DNA of 64,000 nucleotides from Acephala macrosclerotiorum (Eukaryota > Ascomycota > Leotiomycetes > Helotiales > Mollisiaceae), in the NCBI GenBank assembly GCA_014904845.1, contig MU119278.1, positions 130,780 to 194,779 of the forward strand, in the 5' to 3' direction. Every line of letters begins with the position of its first letter. Position 1 is the stretch's first letter. Shown piece by piece: positions 24,836 through 37,123 of the stretch. The position numbers and the translations under genes were made by a program. Below the pieces are notes generated by a model that did not search any database, was not told the origin of the DNA, and saw only the letters and a program-made list of their open reading frames with translations.

Positions 24836-26380
24836 GTCCAGAATTTCCGGATAACTATACCTCAACCACACCAACTCCCTAGCACCAGCACTCGCCCACG
24901 CCGTCCCGTCCACCTTCATGAACAGCGTAAGTGGTGTATCAATCGTCGAGTTCTCTCCCACTGTATTGGTGAAGGTCCCCACAGAATCAATCTCTGGTGT
25001 TGGGAAGGAGGCTGGGTTGATGGCTTGCCAGAGGGCGAAGAGACGGTCTGTGTTGGCGTGTGCGAGGAAGCTGGTTTTAGCTAGTGTTTACTCGCTGTGA
25101 AGTTTGGTGACTTCGAGATGGCGGGGAGAGGAGGGGGGCGAGGTACAAGATTGTATCAAAAACAGCGTATGAAAAGACGCCCATATATCCCGAGTCCATG
25201 CTGTTGAAACCTCCAATCGCATGATGGACTTGACTGTGCGTATTCGAAGGAAGTTGGGGAAGTGGCGCCCGTCGTCATCTTGTCGTAGATGTGGGATTGG
25301 AAGACGGAATACTTGGTTAAAATTGAGGTCAGCAAGGTCACAAAGGTAGTAGCAAAAAGGAATGACAGAAGGCTAGAAGAAAGTGGAGAAGAGAGGTATG
25401 TAAGGGAAGCGGGGCACCGTACTGCGATTTCCTTCAAGTTCGACCCTCCAAGATTCGCGTTAATGCCCTCACAATTCGGCACGCCATTGACTGGAAACCG
25501 AACAGTAGTATTGTAAGTCGTCAAACACCCCTCTCCACTCTGACCTGGTGGAAACAGCGTTTCGTTTAATGGAAACTGCTGAAAGCGGTAGAGCATCAGC
25601 GGATTCGAGACATTGCTCAACCCCGAAGGTGTCTGAATTTGTACGATAGGCGCATTGACGATGCCTGGCATGGAGGGAGTGGGCATAGTCCCAGTAGGGA
25701 ATGCGAAAGTGGTCTGCTGCCGTTTGGTATGTGGTTGAGTTGTGAGGTTTTGCGATGCGTTGGGCGTGAGAGGAGAGGATCTGCCGAGGTTTTCAGCTAG
25801 TCAGGATATTAAGGGACAGGTTGGGAGAGTATTGGTGGAGGTAATGTACCTCGAAGAGGACAAGGTAGAGACGATGCCACTGGAGCAGAAGTTAGAATAT
25901 TCGTAAAGTGAAACAAATAAAGTGCGATTTCCTAAGGAAGCACCCTTGACCAAGACCATCAAATTGGAAAGAAAAGGAATCTCACTGTCGGGAAAGGTAT
26001 ACTAGGGTGAGGACAATAGCCAACTTCTGGTGCAGCTGGGTTCCATTCTACATTATCCCAAGCAATGTGTGGCCTGCCATGGATTCTCGCAATGTCCATG
26101 AGGCCGAAAGGTTGTGTTTGACGGAAGCAAATAACTGACCAGCTATCTGAAACCACGAAAGAAGCTCGTTCTTGGGAATCTGCTGTAAGGCGATGAGTGC
26201 TTGGGTGTATAAAGACCTGGTATAGTTAGTGTTGAATTTAGAAGCTTCCACCTGATGGGGATATTAGCATCCTACCACGTCGGGAGGTCTTTCTGCATAT
26301 TCAGAACGTCCGTCACGCTGGCCTAGCCCCTGTTTGGACGCCGATGCCGGTCTGCGCGCCCTGAATGCCATAATGACGCG
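24836..26380 (-). pseudogene. tyrosinase (type-3 copper oxidase) pseudogene
   Basis: Reading leftward from about 26,380 the tyrosinase layout is clear: HYGIQGAQTGIGVQTGARPA, then VLNMQKDLPTW, SLYTQALIALQQIPKNE, the CuA site with IHGRPHIAWD, GYCPHPSIPFPT and WHRLYLVLFE, then FRIPYWDYA, PSMPGIVNAPIVQI, the CuB helix HSQVHHAIGG and FFLAHANTDRLFALWQAINP. All six copper-binding His can still be pointed to. Remnant introns with good splice sites remain (for example 11 residues before FFLAHANTD, and after PFPT). However, the frame breaks by one base at four places: after TGARPA, before IHGRP, between YWDYA and PSMPG, and before HSQVHH. No start codon fits the N-terminus. The enzyme oxidises phenols to quinones on the DOPA-melanin route; here it cannot be made as one protein. 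Confidence 0.85.
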
Positions 26381-29300
26381 CAGCGACAAGGTGAAATGAA
26401 AGAGGGGAGAGTAAGAAGAGGAAAGAAATATGTACAAAGAACATAATGAGCAAAATCGAATCTAAGGTGAGCACGCCATAAAAGATAGGTAAGAGATGTC
26501 ACCACAGCCTTTGGCTTGCGTCGAGAAACCAACATTTTGGGAAGTGTTGCCCTACCCCACATCCCGAAAAAGGCAATTTGCAGGTGATAGGCAGATCTTT
26601 GTTAGGATAACGATGAAGCATAGAGGAGGAAGAGATGTCCCAGATGAAGAGTTGAAACAGACCTCGGTTCTGGCTTCCAGTCTGAATAGCCCTGCCCTTA
26701 CCTATAAATTTCAGCAAAAGAAACGCGAACCACTATTACTTAGCCTTAGTGCTTAACAATTAGATGAGATTCCTAGGTCGCACGAGCAGGGCCAACCGGA
26801 CCCTACCTTTCATCTGATCATCTCAGACCTTTCTTTTGGAGATACTGCAATGCAGACTTCGGTCCTGTCAAGTCTGCTTGACAGGTTGGGATTCCTTCTC
26901 GGCTGAAGGCAGCATACTTTTTGAATACAAAGTCGGCGACCGAGAATAACACGGACTAGGAGCGTGAAGGTGAGTTGAAGCAGATCTTCCAGTAAGTCAT
27001 CAAGTATCGCAAGACCATTCAGTCTCTCTTGATGAAGACTGATGATCTCTCGAATCTTGTTACCAGACGGCCAATGATGAAGAAAGAAACAAAGAGTCGT
27101 GCTCTACAGCTATTGGTAAGATCTTAGCAAAGACCAACCCCAGGACTCGTGCTAGGGTGTGCGTCTCTACATGGCCCGCTGCAGACGCTATCCTGCAAGA
27201 TTCGGTGCAGAAATGGACGGACGGCCTGCCCAACTACTCGGTATCGACGCCAGCGTCAATTATCCACACTATGTTATGAGACCTGGTCCCAGTCTTGGAT
27301 GACTTGCATCAGCAACCCTACTGCATCTGCCATGAGGCCAAGCTTCCGAAGCCACCCACCAAGAGCTAGCTCGCCGTTATCCGGCACAGTGGTACTAAGG
27401 ATGTCGAGCATATGTTGCGGCTAGGGAGGCCATCCTCTCTTGGAGTTAGCGTTGATGCTCGAAGTGGACATTGCGGTTGGCTAGAGGAGACTGGCAGATG
27501 CAATATTTAACGAGGCCAAGGCTAGCCAAATGAAGTATACTGCTCTTGCCAGTCACATATCATCCGTCAAAGCAGATGAGCGTGTACTGCAGCTGGTCAA
27601 GCCCCAAGAGGCAGCTGTTCGGTCGTCATTGGGTGAATGGCAGACACACCGAAGGCCGGATTGTGCTGAACTCTTTGACGAGGATATGAGTACCTTCGAG
27701 AAGATATGGGCTGGCCGACGACAGCAGTTCTACATCAGAGAAGACTTGGGTCTTCGTGGCTTTGCCTGAAGTGTCGCGTTCTGACACTCGGTGTTATTTT
27801 CGGGTTTCTCAATCGAAGACAGGACGCCCTCTCCCTCGATGCAGCTCTGTGCTGGAATGTAGACAGATGCGTGAAATCAAATAGTGACCGGGGTATGAGC
27901 ACCTAAGGCTTCTCCGCTGTGAGAGCATGTTCCACAGAAGCAATTGGAAACCTGATGGTACTGTATGCTGACCGAGCTCCGGACCCCGCGATTTCACTCC
28001 CCTTCAATCCCCGGTTTCTCTCGAGCAACGAATAACCCCGCATAACCGAGTCCATACATTGGAATCATCTCCAAAATTGTGTTCGGTCTCCAACGAAAGG
28101 GGTTCGATGATACGTGCGATACTAACTCAACAACGGCCCGAGGCGGGATGAATGCCTAGGTGGCGCAACCAACTCTCATCGCCGACGACCGTCAGCTTTT
28201 GGACACGCTTATTGGCGCCTTATGTTCTGAAGAAACGAGATTTAGTTCTAGAAGCGAAACAGAATGAGAGGGCTTACTGGTTGGAAGATCGCGAGCATGG
28301 CCCAATTGAGATTTCCACAAGGAAAAGGAGACATTGGTCACATCCTGGACAAGTTCCTTCGTGCTGGTTGCAACTTCATACCAACAGGCCCATGCCCTGT
28401 GCCAGACTTGGGAATTACCATCAAAAGAGGTACGGTTGAAGAGGATATATTGTCGCTTCGGTGCTGATGTTGATGTTGGTTGGGTCGAGTTGTCTGATTG
28501 CACGAGAACATTGAGGTCGGCTCGCTTGTTGAATGTCCGAAACATCCTGGCGCACGCCAGCGACGTAAGAAACACTAAGGTTACTGTACCTGTGGACTCA
28601 ACTGAAAGAGCGAAAAGGTCAGAACAGGGCTTGAAAGACTGATCTCGGAACGTGGATTTCCTAGCACTAAGCACAGGTCAAGCAATTGGGATTTAAAGAC
28701 TTTGGGTGTGGGGTTGTGTGACGGTCACGTGCAGTAACCTTTAACTTCGCAGATTTCCTAGAAGCCAGACCCGATCGATGTTCAAGATGAGTGAGGAGGA
28801 ACCCAATTCAAATACAAGAGAGGCAGTTATCATAAAGGGGCTAATGTGATGAATAAACATCTACAAAACCAGCGAGACTGCCCCGCATCCTGGCCTCTGG
28901 AAGACTCCACATTTCCATCTACTTTCACAACTGCCTCATTATCAACAGTCCCAAAAAGCCTTCATCTACATTCTCTATTTGCATCGCACAGGACAGCCAG
29001 TGAGATGACTGAGCTCAATGAGAGGTTTTCAGAATCTCCAAACCCTAGTCTCTTTTTGATGTCGTGTCCTCTCGATTTGTCAACGCGAGTGCGAGATGTC
29101 AGCATTTAGATAGAATGCATTCGCAATGTATATATCCGTACATATCAACGTGTGCCGCCGCGTTTAATGAGATCTCGTATCCTTTGGCCTCGAGATGGAG
29201 TCTGTCCAAATGCAAAGGTTCTCGAGCATGAGCTAGTCACAGTTTGGAGTATACTTGGTTGGGCTAGTACTGTCTTCCCTCGCTCTCTCATCCTGAACAT

Positions 29301-29394
29301 AAGGTACAATTGAGCCGAGGCTAATACTTGTATATAATCAGTTATCTTCTTCCTGCTCAAAGTAGCAAGGAACCTGTTCTTCCATCCATTATCA
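26381..29394. other. gene-poor relic stretch between two pseudogenes
   Basis: About 3 kb without an intact gene. Several unrelated open frames of 60-160 codons occur (for example 27,149-27,424 + and 28,192-28,674 -) with no recognisable motif. Between about 27,100 and 27,900 the + strand reads as protein-like text broken by stops, so another decayed gene may lie here; I cannot name it. Confidence 0.5.
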
Positions 29395-31170
29395 AAATAT
29401 CCTGGACCAAAGTTATGGGCGGCAACCACTCTCACGAACAATTACTTTGTACTTCGAGGACGTCGAATCTACAAAGTCGCAGAACTTCACGATAAGTATG
29501 GATCAGTAAGATTTCATGTCTTCCTTGCCGTCAATTTTAGAACTGATCTTCTGTAAAGATCGTTCGGGTAGGTTCAAATGAGCTATCATACATCCACGAA
29601 GATGCCTGGAAAGACATCTACAGCTCCCACAAAACGACTAGCGAGCTCAAGAAGTCCGTCTAGGATCCAAATAGATCAGGAGGCCATGGGCTCTTCAACA
29701 ACCCCACGACTGAGGGTCACAACAGATTCAGAAAAGCGATTGCTCCAGCCTTCAGCGACAAATCGATCAGAGATCGAGAAGGAATCTTGCAGGAATACAT
29801 CTCGCTGATGATGCAGAGATTGGGAGAGAAGTCCAAGCAAGGAGTTGTTGATCTTGTTCACTAGTTCGGCCGTCTAGGTTCAGAACTTAGTGATCGCTTG
29901 ACGTTTGACGCTGACTTCAATGCATTGTAAGTCTCGCTACCCCGCACTTGAGATCTTGTTATTGATCTTTGAGTAGAGAATCTTCAACGGTGCCAGAAGT
30001 TGTCGAACGAATAGATTCCTTCCTCAGAAGATTAGCTTTGAGCTTAGCATGGGATGAATAGACGATCAGTTCCAGACTATGGAAAATATTCCTGAGCCTC
30101 AACTCCACTCGAGCATACATGAGGTCGGTGGTCCAAAGCAAGATGGCAGGACGCCAGGTTAGACTTCAGCAAGCTGGAAAAGAAGAATATGATATTCCAA
30201 ACTTGTAAGTGGTTATCGCGCGCTCCTATCCTTGCTTGACATAATCTGTAATTGATGACTTTTGATGGTGTGTCATACCTAACGAAGAACCTAAACACAC
30301 CCACAGGCCTCTCGCAGCAGGAAGCTGGTATTGTTGCGGGGGATTTCATCGTTGCTAGGAGTGGTACTTCTGCTACTACTCTTTCGGTGAGCTTCAACTT
30401 CCGATCACTCAAGCTTGACTCATATATCATGCAGGGTCTCATCTACCATCTCTGCACCAATCGATCCAAACTCCAAAAGTTGACCAACAAATCCGATCCG
30501 CCTTCAAATCAGAAGAAGAAATCACCCTGACCTCCACCAACAGCCTCAAATACCAAAATTCCGCCATCAGCGAAGGCCTGCGACTGTTCCCTGCGGGTCC
30601 GGAGACGACCAGAAGAGTGACGAACAAGGATGAGAATATGATCTGTGGAGACTTGATACCTGCAAATGTAAGACACTCAATCCTGAGAATTTGCCTACCG
30701 TGAGAATATGCTGACGTGAAGTTCATGATAGACGAGAGTAGGAGTTTACCATTGGGCACCAGGCCACCACTAAGGATAATGTAAGAACCCCAACGACTTC
30801 ATCCCAGAGCGGTGGCTTGGCGAGAAAGAATACGAGGATGACAGGCGAGGCGTCGTCTAACCTTTCAACACAGGACCGATGAATTGCATTGGGCAAAAAT
30901 GAGTTCTCCTCACGAGACTTCTGAGTGATGCATGCTAAGAATGTGTGAACAGTCTTGCGATATCCCAAATGAGAATCATGCTTGCGAAATTAATTTAGAA
31001 GTAAGTACCCCGCATACCCCGCCAAGAGAGGAAGAGAAGGATCGACTGACAACGTCAGCTTCGACATAGAACTCTGCAAGGAAAGTGATGACTGGTTGAA
31101 GATGGATGCGCACACACTTGTGTACAAGAAGAGGCCGCTGATGGCTAGACTCAAGTCCGTTCGAGGTTGA
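29395..31170 (+). pseudogene. cytochrome P450 pseudogene (CYP65-like)
   Basis: The + strand reads as a microsomal P450 in pieces: PGPKLWAATTLTNNYFVLRGR (about 29,400-29,460), ELHDKYGS, IVRVGSNELSYIHEDAWKDI (from about 29,560), NNPTTEGHNRFRKAIAPAFS and QEYISLMMQRLGEKS, the I-helix region GLSQQEAGIVAGDF, SGTSATTL, the ExxR helix SEGLRLFP, FIPERWLGEKEYEDDRRG, the haem loop PFNTGPMNCIGQK and the C-terminus LVYKKRPLMARLKSVRG ending at a stop at 31,168. In-frame stops occur after KKSV and after DLVH, among others, and frames change in the I-helix and haem regions. The haem loop has Met where nearly all P450s have Arg (GPMNC for GPRNC), a further sign of relaxed selection. The closest pattern is fungal CYP65/isotrichodermin C-15-hydroxylase-like enzymes; that assignment is by general resemblance only. 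Confidence 0.85.
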
Positions 31171-31457
31171 GGTGCAGGGGCAAGATCCATGAAAGGTCGC
31201 CACCCCGCGGCGAGTTGAGGGAAACGCTCATATGGAGGGAAAGCATATACAACGAATAAATCTACGCGCAGAAATAATGTGTTGAAACAAACGCAGTTCG
31301 CAGAACCGCTTCTCGGGACATCCATGTTTTCCCAACTCCCGCTTACCAACACTTGAACACCAGCCAGCAACCACTGTGTATATACATCGTGAAATGAATC
31401 TATAACATCCCAAGCATATTCTATATGATACATCTTCTTCAAGAAGAGCAGAGGAGC

Positions 31458-32387
31458 CTAGACTGGCGGTGGGACAGCATCAGCCTTCGGGATGTTGCCG
31501 AGGACCCCGCCTTTGAAGTTGTTGGCAGGGACGTTCTTTGTTGCTTTGGCAGCGGCAGCTTTATAGGCTGCGAAGTTCTCTGTTCCATTTGCACTGTTGA
31601 CTATCAGCACCAAATCTTATTCCAAGACCCAAGAGAGCATGGATGTAGGACAGCTTCGACCACTCCCTGTCCGAAGAGGCAAGCAAAGGAAACACTGACG
31701 CATTAATAGTCATCACCATGCCCAACTGACAATGCGGACCCTGTGCACAGTAGATAAACATCGGCTTCGTATCATTAATCGGCATATTAAACGTCTGGAC
31801 CGTCGTCTCATTCGCGCTCACAGGCACGAACCCCGAATGAATGCCAGCAGCAGACGGATCCGACTGCTGAATCGGCATACATGGTTCCGCAAAACTAGAT
31901 TGCGTGACAGTATGATTGATTTGGGAGAACTGGAACTGTACGATATCTCCTGGTTTTGCGGAGATCTCGTTGGGAGTGAAGACCAGAGACTTATTGAGTG
32001 TAGGTGAACCGACGACAACGGCGATGACTTTGTTTGAAGTGGCGCTAGTCCCCGCTGCTCCGCCGCCAGTGATGGGAGAGTTGGTACCGCTTGAACTTGT
32101 GGATGCGACTGGGAGACCAGAGATCGTTGAAGAGGCCTTTGGTTTGCCTCCACCGGGTTTGTTACCTCCCGCGTCTGGGGATTATTGGGTACATGTCAGC
32201 ACAGTCTTTTACCCAGTGGTTGTTTAGAAACGTCTCTACACCAGTCAAGGAGATTCTCCGACCTCCCAGATGGAGATAGATGACGAGGGGTGTATGAATA
32301 TCTGGTCTACTGACCTGCGGATGATAGGCCAAGTAGCGAGCAGAGGACTACTGCAGCCAAGAAGGAGATCTGGTGGAAGTGCATCAT
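31458..32387 (-). CDS. secreted cupredoxin-domain protein
   Basis: Exons 32,387-32,315, 32,174-31,700 and 31,593-31,458 give 227 aa. An N-terminal signal peptide (residues 2-24, FLAAVVLCSLLGLSSA) is followed by a Gly/Ser/Thr-rich linker and a plastocyanin-like fold: VIAVVVGSP, FTPNEISAKPGDIVQFQF, then NHTVTQSSF, IHSGFVPVSANETTVQTF and the metal loop FIYCAQGPHCQLGM. The His in NHT and the Cys-x4-His-x4-Met of the loop match type-1 copper ligands, so copper binding is plausible. Fungal members are known as extracellular serine-rich proteins, often expressed at the cell surface or during host contact, with no defined reaction. There is no C-terminal hydrophobic GPI signal. It is intact, although it sits between a P450 relic and the melanin reductase, and it points away from the reductase gene. 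Confidence 0.88.
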
Positions 32388-33767
32388 GGAATTTTCTCGG
32401 GCTTGGGGTATGGGCTAGGATGTTTTTTGCATGGTATGAATTAGGAAAGTTCTTGAGGCTCAAGAAGGGACAACTGCATACTTATGAAGGGAAACTACGT
32501 TTTTAAATCTACACATCGCAAGCTTTCGGAATGGGAACGAGGGAAATCGCATGAACTTTCAATGCTGCGCAGCTCTTCTATAATGATGAATTTCAAATGC
32601 TGCAAAATCTTCACCCCATCTTGACCAGACGGAGTGATGCGATATGTTGACATCTAAGGTACTGATGCGATTGAGGTTACAGAATAGAGTTTATCAGATA
32701 ACAGAGTGTGGAGACAAGAGGAAACAGACCCGAGACGGGCTTCTTTCAGCATCATGTCACTACGAGATGCCAATAGTTGGACAGATTGTCTAGCTTCGAA
32801 ACAGAGTGATGTCTGTGTGACAATGGGCCAGTACCTAACCGAGCCCCCTAAAAGTCGATCCGCAGATCCTGCGCTTAAGACACGAGATGCGCCTGTGCTG
32901 CGCTCGCGATGGAGGGTCTAAAACATTTGACGCAGAGTCCTGACGGTCTTCTTGGCAGGAGGAAGACCGCTCCAAGATCTGGCTCTGATTGCTTGCGTTG
33001 GTGGATGGCGCAACAAGCCTAGTTCGGCAGTTCGGGGGCTCAACGGAAGAATTTGTTCGGGTTCTCCCAGATCGATACGTAAGTCCCCCCCGCATTACCC
33101 GTATTTGGTGAGCAGCATGGACTCGAGATGCATCCAATCTGTGCAATGATATTGCCATTATTTGCGGAAAAACGGAACCGAAATTGGGTCTAGTTCTTCT
33201 TTGTGGGCCTCACTCAGATGTTTTAACAATCTTATTAGATTGCTGGCGATCGCTCTCAGGGGTAAATTCGCTTCCTCCAGGCTTGTCGACAGGCATTGAC
33301 CTCCGGAGCCAAGGATGCGGACACTGAACGCCACCTTTAGCGAAGCGGGATAGGGTTAAAAATACCCTAAAGCCGCCTGTCGCATCGCATCGCATGGACA
33401 ACTCTACGGACGTCCGAATCTTATGTACCTCCCACCAATATCTAGACACACGGAGTGCACCACAGACAAGACACTTTCGTGAACGCGCATGTCAATCCTC
33501 AGGATTTCGCTGTTCCCACGGATATCACGGGCTATGTGAAGGTGGTCGGATGGACTATGCGAAACCGCGAAGAGCGAGAGACCGAAAGCTGAGTTCGATT
33601 GACAGCGGATAGGATTATTGAGTGTTGTATAAAGGAGGACCATCTCATCAAGAAGTTTTTCCTGTATCATTCGCTCTAGCAATCGAACATATACACCCAG
33701 TATCGTCTCTTCTTTCAACAAAAAGTATCAATCAACCACTTTCCAGCACAAACTTTCCACAGCCAAA
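32388..33767. other. divergent intergenic region upstream of the reductase gene
   Basis: About 1.4 kb separates two divergently transcribed intact genes (cupredoxin leftward, reductase rightward). It contains a TATA-like element near 33,628 and several unsupported open frames. No other gene was recognised. Confidence 0.55.
33628..33634 (+). promoter_or_regulatory. TATA-like element of the hydroxynaphthalene reductase gene
   Basis: TATAAAG lies 134 bp upstream of the reductase ATG, followed by a pyrimidine-rich stretch (TCGTCTCTTCTTTC) typical of fungal transcription starts and a good AAAATG start context. This suggests a strong, regulated promoter. Confidence 0.5.
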
Positions 33768-34790
33768 ATGTCGAGTGCCCCAGTCGAGACTGTTGTTTCC
33801 GCCGGTCCCACCACCAACAAATGGTCGACAGTAAACGGTCCTCTTGGTCTCGCATCAGCCAGTCTCGCTGGCAAGGTTGCCTTGGTCACGGGTTCAGGTA
33901 AGATTTGAACTCTCCAAATAAGCCTTCGGAAGCTAATATCAGGAAACAGGACGAGGAATCGGTCGTGAAATGGCTCTTGAGTTGGGACGCAGAGGCGCAA
34001 AGGTTGTTGTCAATTACGCCAACAGCTCCGAGGCAGCTGAAGAGGTCGTTGCCGAGATCATCAAATCTGGAAGCGAAGCCATCGCAGTCATGGCCAACGT
34101 CTCTATTGTCAAGGACATCATTTCTCTTTTCACTCAAGCCGTTGCCCATTTCGGAAAGCTCGATATTGTCTGTTCCAACTCTGGTGTCGTTTCTTTCGGC
34201 CACGTCAAGGATGTTACTGAGGAGGAGTACGACCGTGTCATGGGCATCAACACCCGAGGACAATTCTTTGTCGCCCGTGAGGCGTACAAGCACTTGTCCA
34301 TTGGTGGCCGTCTCATCATGATGGGCTCCATCACTGGTCAAGCCAAGGGTGTCCCAAAGCACGCCGTCTACTCTGGTAAGTAAAATACATGCCACGTGAT
34401 CCAGGTCACCTGCTGACTTCTCGAACAGGTTCCAAGGGTGCTATTGAGACTTTCGTGCGATGCATGGCGATTGACTTCGGTGACAAGAAGATCACCGTCA
34501 ACTGCATTGCTCCCGGTGGAATCAAGACGGACATGTACCACAAGGTTTGCCGAGAGTACATTCCCAACGGCGAGAAGTTGAGCGATGATGGTGTCGATGA
34601 GGTATGTCTAACTTTCGTCCGAACATTTGATCTTGAATCTGACCTGAAACAGTACGCCGCCACCTGGTCTCCTCTCCACAGAGTCGGTCTCCCAATTGAT
34701 GTCGCTCGTGTTGTGTGCTTCCTTGCCAGCCAAGACGGCGAATGGATCAACGGAAAGGTTTTGGGCATTGATGGCGCTGCTTGCATGTAA
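33768..34790 (+). CDS. THR1: tetra/trihydroxynaphthalene reductase (DHN melanin)
   Basis: Exons 33,768-33,897, 33,950-34,375, 34,429-34,601 and 34,653-34,790 give 288 aa. It is a short-chain dehydrogenase with the NADPH loop [27 protein letters not shown], and the catalytic Ser170, Tyr184 and Lys188 (MGSITG and YSGSK). The segments [35 protein letters not shown] and [22 protein letters not shown] are diagnostic of the melanin naphthol reductases (Brn1/Thr1/3HNR). The enzyme reduces 1,3,6,8-tetrahydroxynaphthalene to scytalone and/or 1,3,8-trihydroxynaphthalene to vermelone in the cytosol, and the family is the target of tricyclazole-type inhibitors. The C-terminal Met of CM is retained, as in the trihydroxynaphthalene reductase of rice blast. 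All splice sites and the frame are intact. Confidence 0.95.
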
Positions 34791-37123
34791 ATTGCATGTT
34801 GGACTTTCTTATGATACCGGTCTGGGTTTTTTGGGTAAATGGCTGGCATAGAAAGCGGTCCGGCAAATAATGATCACCTTTCAACCATGTTTTGAAGATT
34901 GAACGAACTCAAATGAACCGGTGAATCGTGACCTCCGAAATTTTGGTTGGCTAGAACTTTGGTATGACCTGATGTAGAAGTTTTGTTGTTTGCGATCTCT
35001 CTGTTTGACGTGACAAGTATGTTTCAGGTACTCGAACTTTCGCGATTCCGTTGCGAACTCGACATGAAGATGGTTCCTTGACGATGACGCACTCTGTGTT
35101 GCACTACATCACTGCAGATGTTGGTAGAGGCTAAATGCACCACTTCGGAAATATTTGAGGTTTATTGAGAATTCTGACGCGATTGGAGAAGAGGAGATAA
35201 CGAGGAAGGAACTCTGGAGGTGGGAAGAAACGACAAGGGGAATCGTAAGCGAGAGAAGTAGCTCTACACGTGACACCCCCGCCTCCCCCTTTTCGCTCGC
35301 GGCGCCGCGAAACAAGGTTGTTCTGGAGGTTGTGATAAACTTTGTTGAGGCTTGGCGAGCGTTACATTAAAACCTTAAATCCACCATAATCTTCCGATTA
35401 CACCGAGTCTAAATCCTCAAAAGGATTCAATTGCCCTTTCCCAATCCGTAAGTCATGGTAAGATCACTATCTGGACGTCCGGCGCTCGGACCCCTAACCG
35501 AAATAAATCTCCGAGTATCACAACCTCCAAAAGCATTCGCCGCACTCCAGCATCTCGAACCTCACTCACCACATTTCTGGTACTGATCTGCAATCCTCTC
35601 AACCCCTCCCCCGCAGTCAGAACCCAATCTAATCTAATCTCATCCTTCGTCCCAACGTCCCCCACCAAGTAAGTCCCACGGACCAACGCACCGGCACACG
35701 GCCAGTATCTCCACCGACATCCTGCTTCTGCATTCTGCCGTGCTCCCGACCTCCGCCGTGATCTGCAGGACATTGGATGATATGCTTGGAATGCCACAGA
35801 ATACCATCTAATCGCTCTCCCTTGCGTGCTCAAGTCCAGTCTGTCCTCCTCGCCTGTTGGTGGGGAGCGGATAAGGGGCCGACTTTCCCTGCTATCTCCC
35901 ACCTTGTTCTGAGCACGAGTTGGATTCTTTGGCTAATGTTACTTTGGGTTCTAGATTGGGTACACGCGTCTGCGTCAATACCGATTCCTCATTCGTTCTT
36001 GGTAATCGGGACAGTACTATTGGGCCTCAGGTTGTCTTACCCCAAAGTATGGCTTCACCCGCGAGGAAGGTGACAAATGCTGCGAGAGGTACGCAAGCTT
36101 GCTTCCCAACATCGAAGCAGGCTTCTGTGGCACAACCTAGGATCGCCTGCACTGTAGATCCAATGCAGAACATGGTACGGAACGTACGTTGCTCTTTCTT
36201 CGTGGCACTCAAGACTGTTGATGCTGGATTCCGGCACAGCCTGTTGATGCTACGCAAGGGAATGATCGTCGACCAATGTCGAAGCCCGGTGCTTCTTCCA
36301 CTTTGCCGGAGAATGCTCGCTTCAAGTTGCTGTTTGTTTACTGGACGCCGAACTCATCAATGTAACTTGAACATCAACTTCGATCAACAAGAGCTCAGAA
36401 AAAACAACACAAGGTTACCAAACTCCCTCCCAAGGACACTTGAGACCATGTTGGTCATCTCAGTATCAAGACATTGAGTTCAAGCCAAGTCCTTGGTCAA
36501 GTCCGGAGCAGTGGAGCACACTCCCAAGGAAGTTATTCCGGACCTCGTCGCAAGGCAACACCAACCCTATCCGTCAAATACGACACTACAATCTTCAAGA
36601 CGTTCACGTACAAGGTCAAAGCTCATCACTTGAGCAAGTTGAGATAAAGCAACTTTCGGACTTCAGATTCGAACTAAGATAGGCAGCCCAACTTGGCCGT
36701 TCTATCTGAAGATGGCCGTCTCAATTTCCAAGATGCGAGGGGCATCTTAGATGCCCTCGTCGAGCAGACTGTGAGTCGCGGCTTCAGGGCAATCATTCCT
36801 CCCACCCTGTCTAGAGAGCTGTGCCCCAAAATTTGCTTCAGGGAGCGTACCCGAAAGGCTCGAGAACTCACGAGAATGAGCAGGATGTTGCTCCAAAAGT
36901 GGTATGCATCATAATTTTATTGATCATAAAGCGTGCTAGTGGTCGTACTAGGTAATGCTATGAACACAACAAAGAACCCGCCATCAGAAGCCCAATTGAT
37001 AGCCAACCCAGAAAATGCTGTTATTATCGCAGCTTTGAGACCCAGATCATATCCGACCCGATCATGTCATAAAAGATACCAAGAACCAAAATCCATCGAA
37101 AAGTATTAAGGGTGTTGTGGCTT
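34791..37123. other. intergenic region, convergent 3' ends
   Basis: About 2.3 kb between the 3' ends of the reductase and the Cmr1-type regulator. Several open frames overlap at 35,450-36,480 (up to 185 codons on +, 149 on -). One minus frame near 36,030-36,260 has a hydrophobic, Cys-containing stretch (CIGSTVQAILGCATEACF) but no start or continuation I can defend. No gene is called. Confidence 0.5.

Noticed and set aside
35920..36477. 185-codon + frame between the reductase and the Cmr1-type gene
   Set aside because: No recognisable motif, and a similar-size frame on the opposite strand; not enough to call a gene.
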